Part shown: in pieces, positions 17,864-27,260 of the stretch | Layout: each line of letters opens with the position of its first letter | Numbering within the stretch: position 1 is the first letter of the stretch | Made by a program: the position numbers and the translations under genes | Assembly: GCA_902363825.1 (NCBI GenBank) | Contig: CABJBK010000001.1 | Coordinates: 186,001 to 250,000 of the forward strand | DNA length: 64,000 bases | Reading direction: 5' to 3' | Origin: Lachnospiraceae bacterium | Lineage (GTDB): Bacteria; Bacillota; Clostridia; Lachnospirales; Lachnospiraceae | The notes under the pieces: generated by a model | What the model was told of the DNA's origin: nothing | The model's input: only the letters and a program-made list of their open reading frames with translations | Databases searched by the model: none

Positions 17864-18827
17864 TGACAAGAATGAATATTTGGTAGAAGTAAATGACTTA
17901 AAACAGTATTTTCCGATCAAGACCGGATTTGGAAAGACGATCCCGTTAAAAGCAGTAGACGGTGTGTCTTTCGCGATCAAACCGGGCGAGACACTCGGAC
18001 TGGTAGGAGAGTCCGGCTGCGGTAAGACGACCGTTGGACGTTCCTTACTCCAGTTATACAAACCAACCGGCGGAGATGTGATCTTCAAAGGGGAAAAAGT
18101 GACCGATAAAAATATCAAGTCACTGCGCAAGGAGATGCAGATGGTATTCCAGGATCCGTATTCTTCCTTAAATCCGCGTATGACCGTAGAAGATATCATC
18201 GGAGAGCCACTGGATGTACACAAGCTTTACAGCTCCAAAGCGGAGCGCAGAGAAAAGATCCTCGAACTGATGGATCTCGTCGGTTTAAATGCCGAGCATG
18301 CGACACGTTACGCGCATGAATTTTCCGGTGGACAGAGACAGCGTATCGGAATTGCCCGCGCACTTGCGGTAAATCCGAGCTTCATCGTCTGCGACGAGCC
18401 GGTTTCCGCGCTGGATGTTTCCATCCAGGCACAGGTCATCAATATGTTTGAAGACCTGCAGGAAAAATTAGGTGTTGCGTATCTTTTTATCGCGCATGAC
18501 CTTCTGGTCGTACATCATATTTCCGACCGTATCGCGGTTATGTATCTTGGTAAGATCGTAGAGATCGCGGACGCGGATGAATTAAATGAAAATCCGCTGC
18601 ATCCGTATACAGAATCGCTGCTCAGCGCGATCCCGATGCCGGATCCGAACATGGCAAAAGAGCGCAAGCGTATCATCTTAGAGGGAGATGTTCCGAGCCC
18701 GATGAATCTGCCGAGCGGCTGTGCGTTCCGCACCAGATGCCGTTACGCGACCGAGCAGTGCGCGAAAGAATGCCCTTCCCTGACGGACAGAGGAAACGGA
18801 CATATGGTTTCCTGCTTTAACCGCTAG
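17853..18827 (+). CDS. oppF: oligopeptide ABC transporter ATPase OppF
   Basis: Second ATPase subunit, 324 residues. Walker [10 protein letters not shown]-loop [11 protein letters not shown], signature FSGGQRQR, Walker [13 protein letters not shown] and the His in IAHDL are present, and the tail again carries cysteines (CAFRTRC, VSCF). The frame is open from 17826, but the ATG at 17853 has GGAGG 7 bases upstream and fits the family. Its start lies inside the end of oppD, so the two ATPases are translationally coupled, as expected for a heterodimer. Confidence 0.94.
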   Translation: MSSNDKNEYLVEVNDLKQYFPIKTGFGKTIPLKAVDGVSFAIKPGETLGLVGESGCGKTTVGRSLLQLYKPTGGDVIFKGEKVTDKNIKSLRKEMQMVFQDPYSSLNPRMTVEDIIGEPLDVHKLYSSKAERREKILELMDLVGLNAEHATRYAHEFSGGQRQRIGIARALAVNPSFIVCDEPVSALDVSIQAQVINMFEDLQEKLGVAYLFIAHDLLVVHHISDRIAVMYLGKIVEIADADELNENPLHPYTESLLSAIPMPDPNMAKERKRIILEGDVPSPMNLPSGCAFRTRCRYATEQCAKECPSLTDRGNGHMVSCFNR

Positions 18828-18896
18828 GACATGAGAGAGAATTATTCGTACCGTCTGCGGTATGTTTAATTAATAAATATTTTCAGGAGGAATATT

Positions 18897-20645
18897 ATGA
18901 AGAAGAAAATTGTATCAGCAATGTTAATTGCAGCAATGGCTACCAGCATGTTCGCAGGCTGTGGTTCATCTGCAAGCAGCAACAGCACCACAGGTACAGC
19001 GTCTACCGAAGCGTCTACAGAAGGTTCTGTATCTACTTCTGACGGCTCTACCCTTCGCATCAACCTTGCGAGTGAACCGGATAAACTGGATCCGGCATTA
19101 AATACAACCGTTGATGGCGCAGCTTTGGCAGCAAACAGCTTTGTAGGTCTGTTTACCTTTGACAAGGACAGCAATCCGGTCCCGGCTCTGGTATCTGACT
19201 ATACCGTAAGTGATGACGGACTTACTTACACCTTTACTTTAAAAGATGGTCTGAAATGGAGCGATGGCTCTGATCTGACCGCAGCAGATTTTGAATATTC
19301 CTGGAAGAGAGCAGCAGATCCTCAGACTGCAGCAGATTATTCTTATCTGTTCGATGTATTTGCAAAAGATGGTGACACCATCAATGTAAAGGCAGACGGA
19401 AATACTTTAACAGCAGTTCTTGCTGCTCCGTGCCCATATTTCCTGCAGCTTTGCGCATTCCCTGTATTTATGCCGGTACCGCAGGCAGCAGTAGAAGCAG
19501 CAAACGCAGACGGAACAAACCCGGGCGCATGGTGCGCTGAAGCTGGATTCGTATCCAACGGTGCGTATGTGTGCACATCCTGGAAACACAATGAATCCAT
19601 GGTATATGAAAAGAACCCGTACTTTTACGATGCAGATAATGTAAAAGTAGAAAAACTTGAGTTCATGTTATCCGCAGATGATACTGCTACATTCTCCGCT
19701 TACAACGCAGGAGACCTTGACTTCATCGACAGCATTCCGAGTGATGAAGTTGCATCTGTGATCAACAACGCTGATTTCCATGTTGATGATCAGTTAGGAA
19801 ACTACTATATCGCATTCAACGTAAACGACAAGATGTTTGACGGAATGTCTGCAGAAGACGCAGCGACTTTACGTCACGCACTTGGCATCCTGATCGACCG
19901 TGGCTACATTGCAGAGAACATCGGTCAGACCGGACAGAAGGTTGCTACCGCGTTCGTTCCGGACGGAATGTCTGATGGTAACGGCGGAATCTTCCGTGAA
20001 GATGATTATGATTATCCGGATGCGGATTCTCATGGATACTACACAGCAGAATATGATTTCGATGCTGCAAAAGCAGAAGCGACAGAATTACTGGAAAGCA
20101 TCGGTTACAAGTTCAACGATGACGGAACTTTAAGTGATGAGAACCCGATCTCTGTAGAATATCTGATCAATGAAAACACAGCACATCAGGCAATTGCAGA
20201 AGCAATCCAGTCTGACTGGTCTTCCATCGGTGTTGATGTAACCATTAAGACAGAAGAGTGGGATACATTCTTAAATGATCGTAAAGCAGGTGCATTCTCT
20301 ATTGCGCGTGAAGGATGGGTCGCAGATTACGATGACCCGATCAACATGCTTGAGATTTTCACTTCTGATTCCGGAAACAATGATGCGCAGTTAGGAAAGA
20401 ACCCGGAAAACAGCGCAACACCGGACTGGACAGCATATGACAACTTAATCAGCGAGATCAGAACAACAACAGATAACACTGCCCGTGTACAGATGTTACA
20501 TCAGGCAGAAGATATGCTCATGGATACCTGGGCTGCAGTACCGATCTACTTCTACAATGACGATTATATGTGCAAGACAAATGTAACCGGCATCTACAAT
20601 ACAAAATTCGGTACCAAATACTTTATGTATGCAACCATCGAATAA
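18897..20645 (+). CDS. oppA: oligopeptide-binding lipoprotein OppA
   Basis: The 582-residue substrate-binding protein of the importer. A short Lys-rich signal peptide ends in the lipobox MFAGC, so Cys22 would be lipid-anchored to the outer face of the membrane. A Ser/Thr-rich linker follows, then an SBP family 5 fold (ASEPDKLDPALNTTVDG, later DGLKWSDGSDLTAADFEYSWKR split by normal spacing). The gene lies 69 bases after oppF, last in the operon rather than first, with AGGAGG before the ATG. It is more Ala/Thr-rich with A/T-ending codons, as in highly expressed genes. A terminator follows. Confidence 0.93.
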   Translation: MKKKIVSAMLIAAMATSMFAGCGSSASSNSTTGTASTEASTEGSVSTSDGSTLRINLASEPDKLDPALNTTVDGAALAANSFVGLFTFDKDSNPVPALVSDYTVSDDGLTYTFTLKDGLKWSDGSDLTAADFEYSWKRAADPQTAADYSYLFDVFAKDGDTINVKADGNTLTAVLAAPCPYFLQLCAFPVFMPVPQAAVEAANADGTNPGAWCAEAGFVSNGAYVCTSWKHNESMVYEKNPYFYDADNVKVEKLEFMLSADDTATFSAYNAGDLDFIDSIPSDEVASVINNADFHVDDQLGNYYIAFNVNDKMFDGMSAEDAATLRHALGILIDRGYIAENIGQTGQKVATAFVPDGMSDGNGGIFREDDYDYPDADSHGYYTAEYDFDAAKAEATELLESIGYKFNDDGTLSDENPISVEYLINENTAHQAIAEAIQSDWSSIGVDVTIKTEEWDTFLNDRKAGAFSIAREGWVADYDDPINMLEIFTSDSGNNDAQLGKNPENSATPDWTAYDNLISEIRTTTDNTARVQMLHQAEDMLMDTWAAVPIYFYNDDYMCKTNVTGIYNTKFGTKYFMYATIE

Positions 20646-20683
20646 TTGCAGCGTAAGCAGTGATTTGATGTAAAACAAAAAGG

Positions 20684-20728
20684 CTGCTGCCTTTGCGACT
20701 GTAAAGCCGCAGGGCAGCAGTTTTTTTT
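20684..20728 (+). terminator. opp operon terminator
   Basis: Stem CTGCTGCC / GGCAGCAG with an inner GCG/CGC pair, followed by eight T. Its outer sequence (AAAAAGGCTG...) is shared with the terminator at 26081. Confidence 0.9.
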
Positions 20729-20778
20729 GGGTTTCCTATGGAATTGATAAACTTGAGACCAAAGGCAGTCATATCCTG

Positions 20779-21156
20779 ATGAGCGGAAACGGGGAAATGG
20801 GTGACTTTAATCTGAGAAAACTGGTAGGGCCTTTGGTGGCGGTGACGTTTCACCTTATTATGACACTGATCACACTTTTCTTTATCGGGGCGCTTTTTAA
20901 AGCAGTTGGGAAGTGCCAGTCCCCATTTGAGGAGGATGTCATCAAAAAGATGAGGATGTTTGCGTATTCGCTGATTCCGTGGGTGGTATTTTCCAGCATT
21001 TCGGATATGGCATCCGAGGGAATTTTTAACAACCGGGTAAAATTTTCACTGTCCGTAAATTTCAATATGGTATTTGTTGTGCTTATGATCCTGGCACTGA
21101 CGTATATCTTCCAGTATGGCGCTGTGCTGCAGAGAGAATCGGATGAGACATTATAA
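20779..21156 (+). CDS. DUF2975-like membrane protein, possibly 5'-truncated
   Basis: A 125-residue protein with three hydrophobic segments and the C-terminus FQYGAVLQRESDETL, the tail seen in DUF2975 proteins. Those are usually about 160 residues with four helices, so the first helix seems to be missing. The ATG at 20779 has no good ribosome site, and the opp terminator ends only 50 bases upstream. The following small Cro/CI-type regulator is the normal partner of DUF2975 genes, which supports the call. The function of the family is unknown. Confidence 0.6.
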   Translation: MSGNGEMGDFNLRKLVGPLVAVTFHLIMTLITLFFIGALFKAVGKCQSPFEEDVIKKMRMFAYSLIPWVVFSSISDMASEGIFNNRVKFSLSVNFNMVFVVLMILALTYIFQYGAVLQRESDETL

Positions 21157-21173
21157 AGAGGCAGGGAAAAGCA

Positions 21174-21389
21174 ATGGGAAAAATCATATTACGTCTGGAC
21201 CGGGTAATGGCAGACCGGAAAATGAGTTTGAATGAGCTGTCAGCGCGCGTGGGTGTGTCGAATGTGAATCTTTCCAAGATCAAGACCGGAAAGATCAGCG
21301 CGATCCGTTTCTCAACATTAGAGGCGATCTGCGAGGTGCTCGACTGTCAGCCGGGAGATATCTTAGAATATCAGAAGGATGAAGAGTAG
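21174..21389 (+). CDS. small Cro/CI-type (YozG-like) transcriptional regulator
   Basis: A 71-residue protein that is almost only a helix-turn-helix: MSLNELSARVGVSNVNLSKIKTG forms helices 2 and 3, followed by IRFSTLEAICEVLDCQPGDIL, typical of the HTH_26 family. It starts 17 bases after the DUF2975 gene behind AGAGGCAGGG. Such pairs usually regulate themselves; the target is not visible. Confidence 0.85.
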   Translation: MGKIILRLDRVMADRKMSLNELSARVGVSNVNLSKIKTGKISAIRFSTLEAICEVLDCQPGDILEYQKDEE

Positions 21390-21393
21390 AAAG

Positions 21394-21432
21394 CAAAAAA
21401 ATTGGGCGGGGCATCGATGGGATGCTCCGCCC
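21394..21432 (-). terminator. terminator of the M42 peptidase gene
   Basis: The 12-bp stem GGGCGGGGCATC / GATGCTCCGCCC (one mismatch or wobble) has an A-rich flank on the plus side, which is a T run when read on the minus strand. It thus serves the minus-strand gene ending at 21449. Confidence 0.75.
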
Positions 21433-21448
21433 TGCTGCTTAAGAACAA

Positions 21449-22486
21449 TTATTTCAGATATTCGGTCAGCAGTAAGAAGGTGTTGATCACGCCGTCCTTG
21501 TGGCTGCGTTCATAGCCGTGGGATGCATAGACACCGGAGCCGATGAGCCCGTGTTTTACATCGTAGCCCGCGGTGAGCGCCACGTCGGCATCGGAGCCGT
21601 AATGCGGATAAATGTCAACGGCAAAGTCCAGATTTTTGCGTTTTGCGGCGGCGATCAGACCTGACACAACGTCATAGTTATAAGGCCCTCTGCTGTCCTT
21701 TGCGCAGATCGACACCTGGTGCTCACGGCAGGTAAGACCGTCGCCGACACAGCCCATATCTACGGAAAGAACTTCGGTGACATCGGATGGGATCGAAGCG
21801 GCACCGCCGTGTCCGACTTCCTCATAGACCGTAATGTGCTGATATACTTTTCTTGGAAGCGCGAGCTGTTCTTCTTTCACATATTTGGCAAATCCGAGCA
21901 GAATGCCGACACTCAACTTGTCATCCAGAAAACGGCTCTTGATGTAGCCGCTCTTAGTGTATGTCGTGCGCGGATCAAAGCAGACGATATCACCCGGCAG
22001 AATACCAAGCGCAAGGGTGTCCTCTTTGGAGGAGACCATTTCATCGAGCACCACTTCCATGTTTTCGTAAGTCCTTTTTGTGGAGTCGTAATCCCCGTTG
22101 ACATGGATGGAGGCGTTCTGTAACTGGAAAGTGCCGGTGTAGGTTCTGCCGTCTCTCGTGTAGACCGTGCAGTTTTCCGCCTCGGCATTGTTCGCGTTCA
22201 TGCCGCCGATCGGGGAGAGCGCGAGATAACCGTTCGGGCGGATCTCAGAGACCATGGCGCCTAAGGTGTCAATATGCGCTTCCATGAGCAGGGCATCCTT
22301 CGTGTCAGCACCGCCGATCTCACAGAACACGCCGCCCTTTACCGTCTGTACCGGTTCATAGCCGAGCGCGCGGTAAGCGGAGAGTACATAGTCGGCAACA
22401 TTTCTGGTAAAACCGGACGGACTGTCGATCGCGAGGATCTTTTGCGTCTCAGATAAAATATAATCGAAATACTTTTCGGTATCCAT
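21449..22486 (-). CDS. M42-family metallo-aminopeptidase
   Basis: A 345-residue cytoplasmic zinc or cobalt aminopeptidase of the glutamyl-aminopeptidase/tetrahedral aminopeptidase group. Metal ligands and catalytic residues are visible in MEAHIDTLG (His, Asp), YEEVGHGG (the Glu pair), VDMGCVG (Asp) and the C-terminal ASHGYERSH (His). The frame is open 46 codons further upstream, but that extension is not family-like; the ATG at 22486 with AGAGG before it is chosen. It is divergent from ansA, with a 140-base shared promoter region. Product use: trimming of peptides imported by Opp is plausible. Confidence 0.9.
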   Translation of the reverse strand: MDTEKYFDYILSETQKILAIDSPSGFTRNVADYVLSAYRALGYEPVQTVKGGVFCEIGGADTKDALLMEAHIDTLGAMVSEIRPNGYLALSPIGGMNANNAEAENCTVYTRDGRTYTGTFQLQNASIHVNGDYDSTKRTYENMEVVLDEMVSSKEDTLALGILPGDIVCFDPRTTYTKSGYIKSRFLDDKLSVGILLGFAKYVKEEQLALPRKVYQHITVYEEVGHGGAASIPSDVTEVLSVDMGCVGDGLTCREHQVSICAKDSRGPYNYDVVSGLIAAAKRKNLDFAVDIYPHYGSDADVALTAGYDVKHGLIGSGVYASHGYERSHKDGVINTFLLLTEYLK

Positions 22487-22626
22487 TGAAAAACCTCTTT
22501 TCTGTTTATATAATGTAAAAGATTGAAGATACGGATAGAACCGGTATCTCATACTTAGATAATATATAACAGAAAAAGGGATAATACAATGGAATACAGC
22601 GGTATTTTTTTGGAAAGGATACACCT

Positions 22627-23619
22627 ATGAAACAGATATTAGTCATTGCGACCGGAGGAACGATCGCCTGTCGTTCTACGGAAAAAGGGCTCATGCCGCA
22701 GATCGAGATGGAAGATTTTTTAAATTATGTGCCAAAGATCCGTGAGATGTGCTGTCTGCACGCGGTTCAGCTCATGAATCTGGACAGTACGAATATGCAG
22801 CCGGAAAACTGGATCGCGATCGCGGACACCATCCATAAGGAGTACGACAGATACGATGGATTTGTGGTGCTGCATGGCACGGATACGATGGCGTATACCG
22901 CGGCGGCGCTTTCCTATCTGATCCAGAACAGCAGGAAACCGATCGTGCTGACCGGCGCGCAGAAACCGATCAATGAGGACATTACAGATGCAAAGAGTAA
23001 TGTGATACAAAGTATCCTGTACGCAACATCGGACGTGTCCACAAACGTCAGCTTTGTGTTTGACGGGGAAGTGATCGCGGGCACGCGGGGAAGAAAGGTG
23101 CGCAGCAAGAGCTTCAACGCGTTTTCCAGTGTAAATTTTCCGCACAAGGCAGTGATACGCGACAACAAGGTGTTCCATTACATCGAAGAGCAGGGAGATG
23201 AACCGGTAAAATTTTACGACCGGTTAAATGAGAATATTTTCGTGTTAAAGCTGGTACCGGGCATGGATGCCGGGATTTTGGACTATTTGAAAAATCGTTA
23301 TGATGCGGTTATAATAGAAGGGTTCGGAGTAGGCGGAATCCCGAGTCTGGAATCCATGAAATACAAAGAGAAGATCGCGGAGCTCATCGATGCCGGAACC
23401 GAGGTCGTTATCACAACGCAGGTGCCGATGGAGGGAAGCAATCTTGATATTTATGAAGTGGGACGGACATTCAAACAGAATCCACGGATTTTAGAGGCCT
23501 ACGACATGACGATCGAAGCAATCGTTACCAAGATGATGTGGGTGATGGCGGAAGCATATACCCACGAGGATATACGAAAGCTGTTTTATAAAAAGATCAA
23601 TTACGATATAGAAAGATAA
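22627..23619 (+). CDS. ansA: type I L-asparaginase
   Basis: Hydrolyses asparagine to aspartate and ammonia in the cytoplasm. The 330 residues have ATGGTIAC at 8-15 with the nucleophile Thr, and VLHGTDTMAYTAAALSY with the second catalytic Thr-Asp pair; DAKSN carries the conserved Lys. There is no signal peptide, consistent with the type I enzyme. GAAAGGA precedes the ATG. It is followed after 17 bases by aminopeptidase P, so both belong to a peptide/amino-acid breakdown operon. Confidence 0.92.
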   Translation: MKQILVIATGGTIACRSTEKGLMPQIEMEDFLNYVPKIREMCCLHAVQLMNLDSTNMQPENWIAIADTIHKEYDRYDGFVVLHGTDTMAYTAAALSYLIQNSRKPIVLTGAQKPINEDITDAKSNVIQSILYATSDVSTNVSFVFDGEVIAGTRGRKVRSKSFNAFSSVNFPHKAVIRDNKVFHYIEEQGDEPVKFYDRLNENIFVLKLVPGMDAGILDYLKNRYDAVIIEGFGVGGIPSLESMKYKEKIAELIDAGTEVVITTQVPMEGSNLDIYEVGRTFKQNPRILEAYDMTIEAIVTKMMWVMAEAYTHEDIRKLFYKKINYDIER

Positions 23620-23636
23620 AGAGGAAGGTGCATATC

Positions 23637-25427
23637 GTGGCAAAGGAAACTATTACAGAATTAAGAAAACAGATGAAAGCGCATAACATCGATGCGTATA
23701 TGATTGTGACCGATGATTTTCACGGATCGGAGTATGTGGGCGATCATTTCAAATGCAGAGCTTATATGTCCGGGTTTACCGGATCTGCGGGCACGCTTGT
23801 GGTGACACAGGATATGGCAGGGCTCTGGACGGACGGAAGATACTTTTTACAGGCGGGCGAGCAGCTTGCGGGAAGCGGGATCGATCTTTTTAAGATGGGA
23901 GAACCGGGAGTCCCTACCGTACACGCGTTTTTGGTAGATAAATTAAAAGAAGGACAGACGTTAGGCTTTGACGGGCGCACGGTCAATGCAAAAGAGGCAT
24001 TTGCGTTAAAAAGAGATCTGGAAGAGAAGGGAGCGGGTGTTGTCTATGAGCAGGATCTGGTCGATCTTGTATGGAAGGACAGACCGGCGCTTTCTGCGGA
24101 ACCGGTCACGCTGCTGGATGAAAAATACACCGGCGAGTCAAGAGAAGAACGCATAAGAAGAGTGCGGGAAGTGATGGAAGAACAGGGCGCGGATCTCTTT
24201 GTCCTGTCATCGCTCGATGATATCGCATGGCTTTTAAATATCCGTGGCAATGACGTGGCGTATAATCCGGTCGTGCTCTCCTATCTGGTGCTTGGCGGAA
24301 CGGAGATCCGCCTTTACATCAATGAAAAGGTTCTGGATGACACGGTGCGCGAGGCACTGGAGGCGGCAGGAGTATCTTTCTATCCTTACGATCAGATGTA
24401 CGAGGATATGAAAAAGATCAATAAAAAGCACACCGTACTGCTTGACGCTTCCAAGGCCAATTTCGCGATCGTAAGCAATATCCCGGCGGAAGTGCCCGTT
24501 TTGGACAGACCGTGTCCGACCGTCCTTATGAAAGCAGTCAAGACACCGGTTGAGGTGGAGAATGAAAGAAAAGCGCACATCAAAGACGGTGTGGCGGTGT
24601 GCAGATTCCTGCACTGGATCAAGACGAATGTCGGAAAGATCCCGATGACCGAGATCTCCGTTGCGGAAAAATTAGAGGAGTTCCGTCAGATGGGAGAAAA
24701 TTACAGGGGACAGAGCTTTGGCCCGATCGCGGCATATGCGGAGCACGGGGCGATCGTGCATTATTCCGCGACACCGGAAACAGACAAGGAGATCAAAGCG
24801 GACAGCTTCTTACTTCTGGATACCGGCGGACAGTACCTCGAGGGAACGACCGATATCACAAGAACCGTTGCGCTTGGAAATATCACGGATGAGATGAAAA
24901 AGCATTTTACCGCGGTATTAAAAGGAAATCTGAATCTTGTTTCCGCAAAATTCCGGAAGGGCTGCCTTGGGATCAACTTTGATTATCTTGCGAGGGAAGC
25001 ACTCTGGGAGATGGGACTCGATTACAACCACGGCACTGGACATGGCGTCGGCTATTATCTGAATGTACATGAAGCACCGAACGGATTCCGCTGGAAACAG
25101 GTTCCGGAGCGTAACGAGAGCGCAGCATTTGAGGCGGGCATGATCACATCGGACGAACCGGGTCTGTATCTGGAAGGAAAATACGGCATCCGTCTGGAAA
25201 ATCTGATCGTGTGCGAGAAATACATGGAAAATGAATACGGTGAATTTTTACAGTTCAAACCGCTCACCTTTGTGCCGTTTGATCTTGACGCGGTAGATCC
25301 GTCCCTTATGACAGAAAAGGAAAGAGCGCGCTTAAACGCATATCATGCAGAGGTCTTTGAAAAGATCAGCCCTTATCTGGATGAGAAAGAAACCAGATGG
25401 CTTGCGCATGAGACCCGCGCGATTTAA
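23637..25427 (+). CDS. Xaa-Pro aminopeptidase (aminopeptidase P, M24B)
   Basis: Removes N-terminal residues before proline. The 596-residue protein has two N-terminal creatinase-like domains and a C-terminal pita-bread M24 domain, the long three-domain type. Metal ligands: LLDTGGQYLEGTTDITRT (two Asp), GTGHGVG (His), SDEPGLYL (Glu), GIRLEN (Glu). A GTG at 23628 is in frame, but the GTG at 23637 is 8 bases after GAGGAAGG and gives MAKETI, so it is preferred. A short untranslated gap follows before an unrelated small gene. Confidence 0.9.
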   Translation: MAKETITELRKQMKAHNIDAYMIVTDDFHGSEYVGDHFKCRAYMSGFTGSAGTLVVTQDMAGLWTDGRYFLQAGEQLAGSGIDLFKMGEPGVPTVHAFLVDKLKEGQTLGFDGRTVNAKEAFALKRDLEEKGAGVVYEQDLVDLVWKDRPALSAEPVTLLDEKYTGESREERIRRVREVMEEQGADLFVLSSLDDIAWLLNIRGNDVAYNPVVLSYLVLGGTEIRLYINEKVLDDTVREALEAAGVSFYPYDQMYEDMKKINKKHTVLLDASKANFAIVSNIPAEVPVLDRPCPTVLMKAVKTPVEVENERKAHIKDGVAVCRFLHWIKTNVGKIPMTEISVAEKLEEFRQMGENYRGQSFGPIAAYAEHGAIVHYSATPETDKEIKADSFLLLDTGGQYLEGTTDITRTVALGNITDEMKKHFTAVLKGNLNLVSAKFRKGCLGINFDYLAREALWEMGLDYNHGTGHGVGYYLNVHEAPNGFRWKQVPERNESAAFEAGMITSDEPGLYLEGKYGIRLENLIVCEKYMENEYGEFLQFKPLTFVPFDLDAVDPSLMTEKERARLNAYHAEVFEKISPYLDEKETRWLAHETRAI

Positions 25428-25514
25428 GAAACCAAAGATCCGGCTTTAGAAAGTCACGGTTCCTGCCGATATAAATACCGGAAGATAAATTTGGATTTTC
25501 CGGGAGGCAGAGCT

Positions 25515-26072
25515 ATGACAGTAGATGGAAAAAAGATCGGAGCGACAGCAATGCTGGCAGATCAGAACGCGCTCCGCAGGCGGAAGGAACAGTTAGAGGA
25601 GACCGCACGGAAAAAAGAAGAAGGACAAAAGCAGGCAGTGCATATCCTTACGACCGCAATGGAGAAAGGAACGTCCATGGAAGAGGCGCGCACTGCGGCA
25701 AATGATCTTCTTGCGGCACTGAGTGATGAGATCGTCTCGGACTGCATGAGCCGGGCACGCGACCGTATCAGTGATATCTTAGAGCAAAACCAGAAGAAAG
25801 CGGATGAGATCGCGGAGAAAAAAAGAAAAAAAGAAGAACAAAAGCAAAGAAGAGAGGAACGGGAAGCGATCCGCAAAAGAAAACTGGTCTTAAAGCGGGT
25901 GTTAGTTCCGGTAACGCAGGCAGGTGACGGTGCCTTAGACGAGGTGCCCTGTGATCCCATAGACGAAGGAAGCCCGGATGAGGCTTATCTGGTCGGGGTG
26001 CAGAAATATGTGATGACGACGGAAGTCACAACGCCGACAAAAATACGAAGCCTGTTAAATTTAAAAGCATAG
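25515..26072 (+). CDS. hypothetical coiled-coil protein
   Basis: A 185-residue, highly charged protein I do not recognise. Residues from about 18 to 130 are rich in Lys, Glu, Gln and Arg and should form long helices or coiled coils; a less charged C-terminal 50 residues follow. There is no signal or membrane segment. The ATG at 25515 has GGGAGG 7 bases upstream; an in-frame TTG at 25491 is less likely. It stands alone between aminopeptidase P and a terminator. Confidence 0.7.
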   Translation: MTVDGKKIGATAMLADQNALRRRKEQLEETARKKEEGQKQAVHILTTAMEKGTSMEEARTAANDLLAALSDEIVSDCMSRARDRISDILEQNQKKADEIAEKKRKKEEQKQRREEREAIRKRKLVLKRVLVPVTQAGDGALDEVPCDPIDEGSPDEAYLVGVQKYVMTTEVTTPTKIRSLLNLKA

Positions 26073-26080
26073 AACAGAAC

Positions 26081-26124
26081 AAAAAGGCTGTTCCTGTGGT
26101 GAAAACCGCAGGGGCAGCCTTTTT
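26081..26124 (+). terminator. rho-independent terminator
   Basis: An A-rich stem AAAAAGGCTG...CCTGTGG pairs with CCGCAGG...CAGCCTTTTT and ends in a T run. It ends the coiled-coil gene and resembles the opp terminator at 20684. Confidence 0.85.
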
Positions 26125-26293
26125 GAATCATAGGAAATTCTTTCCTGACGGCTGCTGGCTGGAAATGGAATGCAATAGGAAAATATATGAAAAACAAGGA
26201 AAATAAAACAAAAAACGTGTAAAATTTGTAAAATATAGGTTTACATAGGAAAACAAATGAAATATAATGAAATCTATAAAGGAGGATGCCGGT

Positions 26294-26764
26294 ATGCTGG
26301 AACAGAAGTGGTACACAGTTGCGGATGTGGCGGCGCTGACCGGACTGACAGACCGGACGATTCGGAATTATTTAAAAGAGGGCACCCTGCACGGAAAGAA
26401 AGTCGGAGTCCAGTGGCGTTTCACACAACAGGATATCGAATCCCTGTTCCGGGAAGCGGATGTCACAGAGCCGTTTACGGAGCTTTTGGATGAGCTGGTG
26501 TCGGATTTTTTGCATGGGTCACAGCGACCACAGGAAATGGAATGCAGGATTTTGGATATCCCCTGTAAAACAGAAGAGTTGTGGAAAAATATCGTAAAAA
26601 AGCTGCGAAAGCAGATCGATGAGAAAAGGGGAGGATGGCCGGAGATCGCCTGGGAATATAAAAGTGAGGAACAGATGCTTCGGGTTGTCGCGGCAGGCAG
26701 ACCGGAGGATACCGAATGGCTGGCGCGCCAGGTGAGAAAAGGCTTAAAAAAAGATGCAGATTGA
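26294..26764 (+). CDS. DNA-binding protein with MerR/excisionase-type helix-turn-helix
   Basis: A 156-residue protein. Residues 6-55 form an HTH_17-type domain: WYTVADVAALTGLTDRTIRN then YLKEGTLHGKKVG and QWRFTQQDIE, the layout of MerR-like and excisionase domains. The remaining 100 residues are unrecognised and contain no effector signature that I can name. The frame opens at 26267, but the ATG at 26294 follows AAAGGAGG and is chosen. It overlaps the following FtsL/DivIC-like gene by 11 bases, so the two are made together. Confidence 0.75.
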   Translation: MLEQKWYTVADVAALTGLTDRTIRNYLKEGTLHGKKVGVQWRFTQQDIESLFREADVTEPFTELLDELVSDFLHGSQRPQEMECRILDIPCKTEELWKNIVKKLRKQIDEKRGGWPEIAWEYKSEEQMLRVVAAGRPEDTEWLARQVRKGLKKDAD

Positions 26765-27185
26765 TATGGCAACCACCGTTGCGGAACGGTGCATTGATTA
26801 CTATTATGATAAAATAGAGCAGGAAAACAAAAGAAAATACGAAGAGATACAAAAACGCAAAGAACTGCGCAGACACAAATACAAGACAGCGGCAAATATC
26901 GCCGTCTTACTTGTTATGATCGGACTCTGCATGTCGATGGTCTTTCTGGAGATGCGGGTGCGCAGTCAGGCGCTCCATGTGGCAGGTCTTCAGTCAGAGT
27001 TAAACAATATCGTGAGTGAGAACACAGACGCGAAAAAGCGCATGATGGACGCGGCAGATTACGCGTGGATCGAACAGGAAGCGAGAAAACTTGGCATGAC
27101 ATATCCGACGCAGGACATGGTCATCTATTATAATGCGCCGACCGAAGATTATATGATACAGACTCAGGAAATACCGGAAGAATAA
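26754..27185 (+). CDS. FtsL/DivIC-like septum protein
   Basis: A 143-residue bitopic protein: charged cytoplasmic N-terminus (about 1-45), one membrane helix (IAVLLVMIGLCMSMVFL), then an extracytoplasmic coiled coil followed by a WIEQEARKLGM segment, which is the classic end of FtsL/DivIC proteins. It probably takes part in septum assembly. The start may be the ATG at 26754 or at 26766; neither has a strong site, as expected with coupling to the upstream gene. The stop codon lies in the loop of a terminator hairpin. Assignment to FtsL or DivIC specifically is not possible. Confidence 0.65.
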   Translation: MQIDMATTVAERCIDYYYDKIEQENKRKYEEIQKRKELRRHKYKTAANIAVLLVMIGLCMSMVFLEMRVRSQALHVAGLQSELNNIVSENTDAKKRMMDAADYAWIEQEARKLGMTYPTQDMVIYYNAPTEDYMIQTQEIPEE

Positions 27186-27205
27186 AGTCCGGTATTTTTT
27201 CCTTT
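27171..27205 (+). terminator. terminator enclosing a stop codon
   Basis: ATACCGGA (27171-27178) pairs with TCCGGTAT (27188-27195) across a 9-base loop holding the TAA of the FtsL/DivIC-like gene, followed by TTTTTCCTTTT. Translating ribosomes reaching the stop would cover the hairpin. Confidence 0.85.
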
Positions 27206-27225
27206 TCCGGCAGGTAAAAAGCGGG

Positions 27226-27231
27226 TATAAT
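27226..27231 (+). promoter_or_regulatory. -10 element of the cobO operon
   Basis: A perfect TATAAT, 29 bases before the cobO ATG, in the short gap after the terminator. No clear -35 box was seen at 16-18 bases. Confidence 0.45.
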
Positions 27232-27260
27232 AAATAATAGAAAAAAAGTGGAGGAAAACT

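Noticed and set aside
20676..26124. Similar hairpins at 20684 and 26081 (AAAAAGGCTG...) as a possible dispersed repeat
   Set aside because: Both are ordinary terminators after genes, and the shared bases are mostly the A run and first stem pairs, so a repeat element is not needed.
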